Source: Chitinophagaceae bacterium
GTDB lineage: Bacteria > Bacteroidota > Bacteroidia > Chitinophagales > Chitinophagaceae
Reading direction: 5' to 3'
NCBI GenBank assembly: GCA_016703625.1
Contig: JADJBP010000007.1
Coordinates: 1-64,000 of the forward strand
DNA: 64,000 nucleotides
The notes beneath the pieces are model-generated. The model had not been told where the DNA came from, made no database searches, and saw nothing but the letters and a program-made list of their open reading frames with translations. Below are positions 59,260-64,000 of the stretch, piece by piece; positions within the stretch are counted from its first letter, which is position 1; every line of letters begins with the position of its first letter. Both the position numbers and the translations under genes were made by a program.

Positions 59260-61815
59260 ATGCCCAAATATTTTTTTTTTATTTTCCTTTTTTTTGCCAA
59301 TACCTCATCAGCCCAAAAAATTTACGGTACCGTATTTTCTGATAAGGGAGACCTGCTGCCTTATGCTTCCATAACCATTAAGGGAACCTCTGTTGGCGCC
59401 AGTGCCAATAATAAAGCAAAATTTTCTTTCCAGGTTATGCCGGGAACTTACACCGTGGTTTGCCAGCATATCGGTTATAAGATGCAGGAAAAAAATATTA
59501 CTGTTTTAAAGGATGATGCCGAAATAGTTTTTGTGATGGCCCAACAGCAATTAGACATGACTGAAGTGGTGATCCAGAGCGGGGCAGAAGACCCGGCCTA
59601 TGCCATCATCCGGCAGGCCATTAAAAAGCGCAATTTTTATTTTGAACAGGTTAAAGGATTTGAGTGCGAATTATATACCAAGGACCTGATGAAACTGCGA
59701 AGCCTGCCTAAAAAAATACTGGGTCGCGCCATACCGGAAGAGGACATAAAGGAAATGGGTCTTGATTCATCCCGCAAAGGGATCATTTACCTGTCGGAGT
59801 CGGTTGCCAAAGTATACATACAGCAACCGGATAAGTTTAAGATGGAGATCATCAGCAGCCGGGTTAGCGGCAGCGATGGCTTTGGTTTTACGTTTCCCAC
59901 TTTTATCAGTTTTTATCAGAATAATGTTTCTGTTTTTCTTGACAGGTTAAATCCCCGTGGATTTGTATCACCCATTGCCGATGCGGCCATCAGCATGTAT
60001 AAATTTAAATACCTGGGCAGTTTTTATGAGGATGGAAAAGAGATCAACAGCATTCAGGTTATCCCAAGGCGAAGTTATGAACCCGTATTTTCCGGAACCA
60101 TCAATATTACCGATGGTGACTGGCGCATTCACAGTTGCGACCTGTTGCTTACCAAAACGGCGCAGCTTGAAATTGTAGATACACTTAAGATCACACAGAT
60201 ACATGTGCCGGTGGGCAATGATGTGTGGCGTGTTAAGAACCAGATGATCTATTTTAATTTTAAACAGTTTGGTATCGATGCCATCGGCAATTTTGTTTCT
60301 GTGTATTCCGGGTATACAATAAACCCTGAATTTGCAAAGAACAGGTTTAACAATATTATCATCAATTATGATACCGCTGTAAATAAAAAACCGGTTGCGT
60401 ATTGGGATTCTGCAAGGCCGGTACCGCTGGAACCTGAAGAGAAAATGGATTACCGTGTTAAAGACAGTATTTTCCAGGTAAACAAAGATTCTGCCCTTAG
60501 CCAGACCTCTGTTGATTCGCTGAATAAAAAGCAGGGCAAACTTAAAGTGTATGACGTTATCTGGAAAGGGATACACCGTACAAAATATACAGTAAAAGGC
60601 AACCACAACTGGGGGGTGGAATCTTTGATCAAAGCGCTGGAATATAATACAGTTGAAGGTTTGGTGATCAATGTTTTACCATATTACAGCCGTTATAGTA
60701 AAAAACTTAAAACCAATTTTTCATTTGAACCCGGCATACGGTATGGATTCAGCAATGGACACCTGAATGCCTGGGCCGACCTGTATTTCCGCACCCGCGA
60801 CTGGGAAACGGATAAGAAATTAAAGCGGCAAACCTGGACCATTTCCGGTGGTAAAAGGGTAAGCCAGTTCAATAAGGCAAATCCCATAACTGCCCTTACC
60901 AATTCGGTCAATACCCTGTTATGGGGCGATAATTTCATGAAGATCTACGAAAATTATTTTGGCAGTATCAATTTTAATAAACGTTATGAAAATGGATTGC
61001 GTTTTAATATGAACGTATTGTATGAAGACAGAATACCACTTGAAAATACGACGGATTTTACGATCTTTAAAAAGAATGCAGCCAATTTTAAACCCAATTT
61101 CCCTTTCGAAAGAATTGATCAGCAATTTACAGCACACCAGGCATTTGTGTTCAGTTTGGATGTAAGCATTAAGCCCGGACAAAGATATATCCAGTTCCCC
61201 AACCGTAAAATGTCGGTAGGGTCAAAGTACCCGACATTCAGTTTTAATTATACAAAAGGGTTTGAAAATATTTTTGGCAGTGATGTGAATTTTGATAAAT
61301 GGCGTTTGAGCATCAGCGATGACAAAAATTTTAAGCTCGCCGGTTTGTTAAAATATAAAATAGGTATTGGCGGTTTTATAAACGATAAAAAGGTTTTTAT
61401 ACAGGATTTCCATCATTTTACGAGTAACCGGTCAACGAGGGCGAGCGAGTACGTGAACAGCTTCCAGCTGGCACATTATTATATTTACAGTACCACCGAC
61501 CCGTTCTATGGTTTTGCTCACCTGGAGCATCACTTTAATGGATTGCTCACCAACAAAATACCCTTGTTTAAACGGTTGAACTGGAACCTGGTTGCCGGCG
61601 GCAATGCATTGTATACACGCAGGGATAATAATTATACGGAGTTATTTGTAGGGCTTGAGAACCTGTTTAAAATTTTCAGGGTGGATTATGTATTCGCCTT
61701 TGCCAGCAATAAACAGCAAAGATCGGGTGTCCGTATCGGTACCGGGGGTATTTTGGGAGGCAGTTTACGAACCGGCAATAACCGGAGCCGCCGCAGTACA
61801 TCCGTAAGTTTGTAG
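59260..61815 (+). CDS. DUF5686 outer-membrane protein with carboxypeptidase-like N-domain
   Basis: An intact 851-residue protein. The start MPKYFFFIFLFFANTSSAQ gives the signal peptide. Residues 20-110 form a carboxypeptidase-regulatory-like domain (GTVFSDKGDLLPYASITIKG). Then DPAYAIIRQAIKKRNFY opens the DUF5686 region, with YDVIWKGIHRTKYTVKGN and a C-terminal barrel (YGFSNGHLNAWADLYFRTRDWETD, FEPGIRYGF, YNYTELFVGLENLFKIFRVDY). It resembles TonB-receptor-like barrels without a plug. Function unknown; it is a Bacteroidota family likely linked to outer-membrane transport or assembly. A charged and Arg/Ser-rich tail ends it. Confidence 0.8.
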   Translation: MPKYFFFIFLFFANTSSAQKIYGTVFSDKGDLLPYASITIKGTSVGASANNKAKFSFQVMPGTYTVVCQHIGYKMQEKNITVLKDDAEIVFVMAQQQLDMTEVVIQSGAEDPAYAIIRQAIKKRNFYFEQVKGFECELYTKDLMKLRSLPKKILGRAIPEEDIKEMGLDSSRKGIIYLSESVAKVYIQQPDKFKMEIISSRVSGSDGFGFTFPTFISFYQNNVSVFLDRLNPRGFVSPIADAAISMYKFKYLGSFYEDGKEINSIQVIPRRSYEPVFSGTINITDGDWRIHSCDLLLTKTAQLEIVDTLKITQIHVPVGNDVWRVKNQMIYFNFKQFGIDAIGNFVSVYSGYTINPEFAKNRFNNIIINYDTAVNKKPVAYWDSARPVPLEPEEKMDYRVKDSIFQVNKDSALSQTSVDSLNKKQGKLKVYDVIWKGIHRTKYTVKGNHNWGVESLIKALEYNTVEGLVINVLPYYSRYSKKLKTNFSFEPGIRYGFSNGHLNAWADLYFRTRDWETDKKLKRQTWTISGGKRVSQFNKANPITALTNSVNTLLWGDNFMKIYENYFGSINFNKRYENGLRFNMNVLYEDRIPLENTTDFTIFKKNAANFKPNFPFERIDQQFTAHQAFVFSLDVSIKPGQRYIQFPNRKMSVGSKYPTFSFNYTKGFENIFGSDVNFDKWRLSISDDKNFKLAGLLKYKIGIGGFINDKKVFIQDFHHFTSNRSTRASEYVNSFQLAHYYIYSTTDPFYGFAHLEHHFNGLLTNKIPLFKRLNWNLVAGGNALYTRRDNNYTELFVGLENLFKIFRVDYVFAFASNKQQRSGVRIGTGGILGGSLRTGNNRSRRSTSVSL

Positions 61816-61876
61816 TCATTTTTATATTCAATACCTTTGCTGCTCAATTTGGTTTGCCTGCAAGCATCCAATCTTA

Positions 61877-61953
61877 ACCAGGTCTGACGTCCCCGTCTGT
61901 CCTGGTAACAAAAGATTTCCCTGTAATATGGTCAGACGATGGCGTCAGACCAT
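61877..61953. repeat. Two adjacent imperfect hairpins with the GTCTGAC motif
   Basis: The first hairpin has arms ACCAGG/CCTGGT at 61877-61882 and 61901-61906 around GTCTGACG. The second is ATGGTCAGAC..GTCAGACCAT (61928-61953), palindromic apart from one internal mismatch. They lie in the leader of trhO and share the GTCTGAC/GTCAGAC motif. Confidence 0.65.
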
Positions 61954-61977
61954 TCGAAGGGATCAAATTTTAAAACT

Positions 61978-63075
61978 ATGGCCATACTACACAACCGCGT
62001 TTCACAGGCGGAACTTAAAAAATTATTGTACGCAGAAACTGAGCACCGTACAACCATTTCTTTTTACCAGTATTTTCAGATCAGTGAACCTCAACAATTC
62101 AGGGATGAGATGTATAAGTCACTGCACGCGTTAAACGTTTTTGGACGTATCTATATCGCTTCAGAAGGCATCAATGCACAGATCAGTGTGCCCGAAAGTA
62201 AAGTTGATGCGCTCAGGGAATACCTCAATACCATAACTGCATTAAAAGATATCAGGCTCAATATTGCTGTTGATGATGACGCCCGCCCGGCCGACTTTAA
62301 CAGTAATGATAATGAAAGGCCGGTCGGACGGGGCAAATCTTTTTGGGTACTTAAAATTAAAGTGCGTGAAAAGATCGTGGCCGATGGTATCACCGACCCC
62401 GGTTTCAGCATGCAAAACAAGGGCAGCTATGTAAATGCCGCACAAATGAATGAACTGCTGCAGCAGGATGATACCATTGTTATTGATATGCGCAATCACT
62501 ACGAATACGAAGTGGGCCATTTTGAAAAAGCGATCGAGATACCAAGTGATACCTTTCGTGAGCAGTTACCTATGGCCGTTGATATGATGAAGGATAAGAA
62601 AGATAATAACATCATCATGTATTGTACCGGTGGCATCCGTTGCGAAAAAGCCAGCGCTTATATGCTGCACCATGGGTTTAATCACGTGTATCACCTCGAA
62701 GGCGGGGTGATCAATTATGCCAGGGAAGCAAAAATGGCCGGGCTGGAAACCAGGTTCATAGGTAAGAATTTTGTTTTTGATGACAGGCTGGGGGAGCGTA
62801 TCACCGATGATATCATTGCCCGGTGCCATCAGTGCGGCAAGCCTGCAGATAATCATACCAACTGCAAAAACGACGGTTGCCATTTATTGTTTATTCAATG
62901 TACAGACTGTGCAGTGCAATATGATGGCTGTTGTACCCTGGAATGCCAAACCACGTATAACCTGCCCATGGAAGAACAAATTGAACTGCGCAAGGGCATT
63001 GACAAAGGCATGATGGTATTCAATAAAAGTAAAAAACGGTTGCGGCCGAGGCTGGATGAGATGAAAGTGAAATAA
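61978..63075 (+). CDS. trhO: Rhodanese-domain tRNA uridine 5-hydroxylase (TrhO/YceA)
   Basis: TrhO hydroxylates U34 of some tRNAs at C5 in an oxygen-dependent way. The start [17 protein letters not shown] (61978) suits the family; an ATG at 61939 lies inside the hairpin region. The N-terminal acylphosphatase-like part has [17 protein letters not shown]. The rhodanese domain has [20 protein letters not shown] and the catalytic-loop Cys in [16 protein letters not shown] (about residue 215). The C-terminus carries two Zn-type cysteine pairs ([11 protein letters not shown] and [16 protein letters not shown]). The intact 365 residues are normal length. Confidence 0.88.
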   Translation: MAILHNRVSQAELKKLLYAETEHRTTISFYQYFQISEPQQFRDEMYKSLHALNVFGRIYIASEGINAQISVPESKVDALREYLNTITALKDIRLNIAVDDDARPADFNSNDNERPVGRGKSFWVLKIKVREKIVADGITDPGFSMQNKGSYVNAAQMNELLQQDDTIVIDMRNHYEYEVGHFEKAIEIPSDTFREQLPMAVDMMKDKKDNNIIMYCTGGIRCEKASAYMLHHGFNHVYHLEGGVINYAREAKMAGLETRFIGKNFVFDDRLGERITDDIIARCHQCGKPADNHTNCKNDGCHLLFIQCTDCAVQYDGCCTLECQTTYNLPMEEQIELRKGIDKGMMVFNKSKKRLRPRLDEMKVK

Positions 63076-63091
63076 TATCCGGGAAAATTCC

Positions 63092-64000
63092 TTATTGGAT
63101 CCATGCTATACAAACCGGGTTTGGCACATTAATTCTTTTACCGGTATCGGTCAATAATCCTGTATCCCTTTCAATTTTAAAAATTACGATCTCATTGGTA
63201 TTTTGATTGGCAACCAGTAAAAAATTACCCGACGGGTCAAAATTAAAATTCCTGGGTGTCTTTCCAAATGTTTGCTGGTGGCCAATAAGTGTAAGTTTTC
63301 CATCTGCAGGATGTATGGCAAAAATGCTGATACTGTTATCATCGCCCCGGTTACTGCAATATAAAAATTTACCATCCGGTGAAACATGAATATCGGCGCC
63401 GCCAATGGCCCCTTTATAATCAGCCCGCAAAATGCTGATGCGCTGTTGAAATTGCAGGTTGCCTTTCCTGAGTTTATAACAGACAACAGTGCCGGACATT
63501 TCTTCCAGCAGGTAAGCAAATTTGTTGCCTGGTGCAATATCAAAATGTCTTGGCCCGCTTCCGGGTTTACTGGCTGCTGTTGCGTGCAATTTTAATTTGC
63601 CTTTGCTTTTTTTGAAATTGTAAACTTTCACGGTATCAATGCCCAGGTCGGGTACAAACAAATATGTATTGTCGGACGATAAAAAAGTGGCATGTACATG
63701 CGGGCCTTGCTGCCTGTTCTTATCCGGGCCCGAACCACTGTGTTGTATGATCTGTTGTATACTGTCCAACGAACCGTCGGTATGTAAACGCAGTAAGCCA
63801 ATATTACCACTGCTGTAATTGCCGGCAAAGACCCATTTACCTGATTTATCAACGGCAACATAACAGGGATGTTTTCCAACGGATGATATTTTATTCAATG
63901 CGGTAAGCCCGCCATTGGCGGCATTAAAAGAAAAAGCAGAAATACTTCCCGAAACGGCAGATCCGGTACTGTCCGCATTTTCATTTACTGCATAAACAAA
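63092..64000 (-). CDS. Lactonase, seven-bladed beta-propeller family, cut by window end
   Basis: A partial beta-propeller; the 5' part continues beyond the window. ISSVGKHPCYVAVDKSGKWVFAGNYSSGNIGLLRLHTDG is the first blade motif, with GPHVHATFLSSDNTYLFVPDLGIDTVKVY, SGPRHFDIAPGNKFAYLLEE, ADIHVSPDGKFLYCSNRGDDNSISIF and GKTPRNFNFDPSGNFLLVANQNTNEIVIFKI further on. These match the YbhE/Pgl group that hydrolyses 6-phosphogluconolactone in the oxidative pentose phosphate pathway, or related carboxymuconate-type lactones. It is convergent with trhO. The seen part is intact. Confidence 0.88.
   Translation of the reverse strand, partial: FVYAVNENADSTGSAVSGSISAFSFNAANGGLTALNKISSVGKHPCYVAVDKSGKWVFAGNYSSGNIGLLRLHTDGSLDSIQQIIQHSGSGPDKNRQQGPHVHATFLSSDNTYLFVPDLGIDTVKVYNFKKSKGKLKLHATAASKPGSGPRHFDIAPGNKFAYLLEEMSGTVVCYKLRKGNLQFQQRISILRADYKGAIGGADIHVSPDGKFLYCSNRGDDNSISIFAIHPADGKLTLIGHQQTFGKTPRNFNFDPSGNFLLVANQNTNEIVIFKIERDTGLLTDTGKRINVPNPVCIAWIQ

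Overview
The window reads as Bacteroidota, most likely a Chitinophagaceae relative. The signs are a T9SS gliding-type C-terminal domain, a TonB-dependent receptor with a carboxypeptidase-like N-terminal domain, Bacteroidota-specific families (DUF4270, DUF5686, GSCFA, DUF6134), menaquinone synthesis through MqnA, a panC next to a short glycogen-synthase-like gene, and promoters of the TTTG-N19/20-TAnnTTTG type. Assignment rests on family recognition only; no search was run.

A caution governs the whole annotation. About half of the genes are split by one-base indels, mostly single bases missing from homopolymer runs. The indispensable gene metK carries two, and both are repaired by restoring one base in an A or G run. 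I therefore treat most broken genes as intact genes in a sequence with long-read-type errors, give the full span of each gene, and note where the frame slips. Two patches (46560-46690 and 48110-48235) carry implausible G/C runs and look corrupted.

Layout. 1-2400: coding remnant and a heavily indel-ridden prfC. 2418-3068: a small ORF translationally coupled to a DUF6036-type nucleotidyltransferase, resembling a two-gene toxin-antitoxin unit. 3071-8376: three related secreted LamG proteins on the minus strand, one with T9SS repeats and sorting domain. 8424-10560: divergent purB and mqnA. 10732-23471: a surface-glycan locus in two convergent halves. The plus half has an FdtA-like sugar isomerase, TylF-type methyltransferase, ATP-grasp, HAD phosphatase, methyltransferase, DegT aminotransferase and GT2. 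The minus half has YfhO, a methyltransferase, GT4, an SDR, GT4 and another methyltransferase. 23604-26990: TonB receptor and DUF445 protein. 27121-27195: tRNA-His with promoter and terminator. 27386-34668: tail-specific protease, DinB, subtilase, ALDH7 and panB. 34770-41586: secreted protein, ppx, ppk, rfaE2, LPG-synthase-like protein and panC (all minus). 41694-46353: glycogen-synthase-like protein, DUF4270 lipoprotein, metK and rlmB. 46625-50771: a minus-strand block with a barrel remnant, SDR, epimerase, CPBP protease, DUF6134 and a small membrane protein. 51012-54930: two tandem paralogous HTH regulators, HMG-CoA lyase and GSCFA protein. 54979-56022: miaE and a small lipoprotein. 56246-64000: penicillin acylase, small membrane protein, DUF5686 protein, trhO and a lactonase that runs off the end.

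The most interesting items are the glycan locus with a 3-amino-sugar pair next to an ATP-grasp/HAD module, a C8 tract at the 5' end of a glycosyltransferase, the mosaic LamG paralogs, the coupled small-ORF/nucleotidyltransferase pair, the regulator paralog lacking about 60 internal residues, and a dispersed family of palindromic repeats, one of which is inserted in frame inside a coding sequence.
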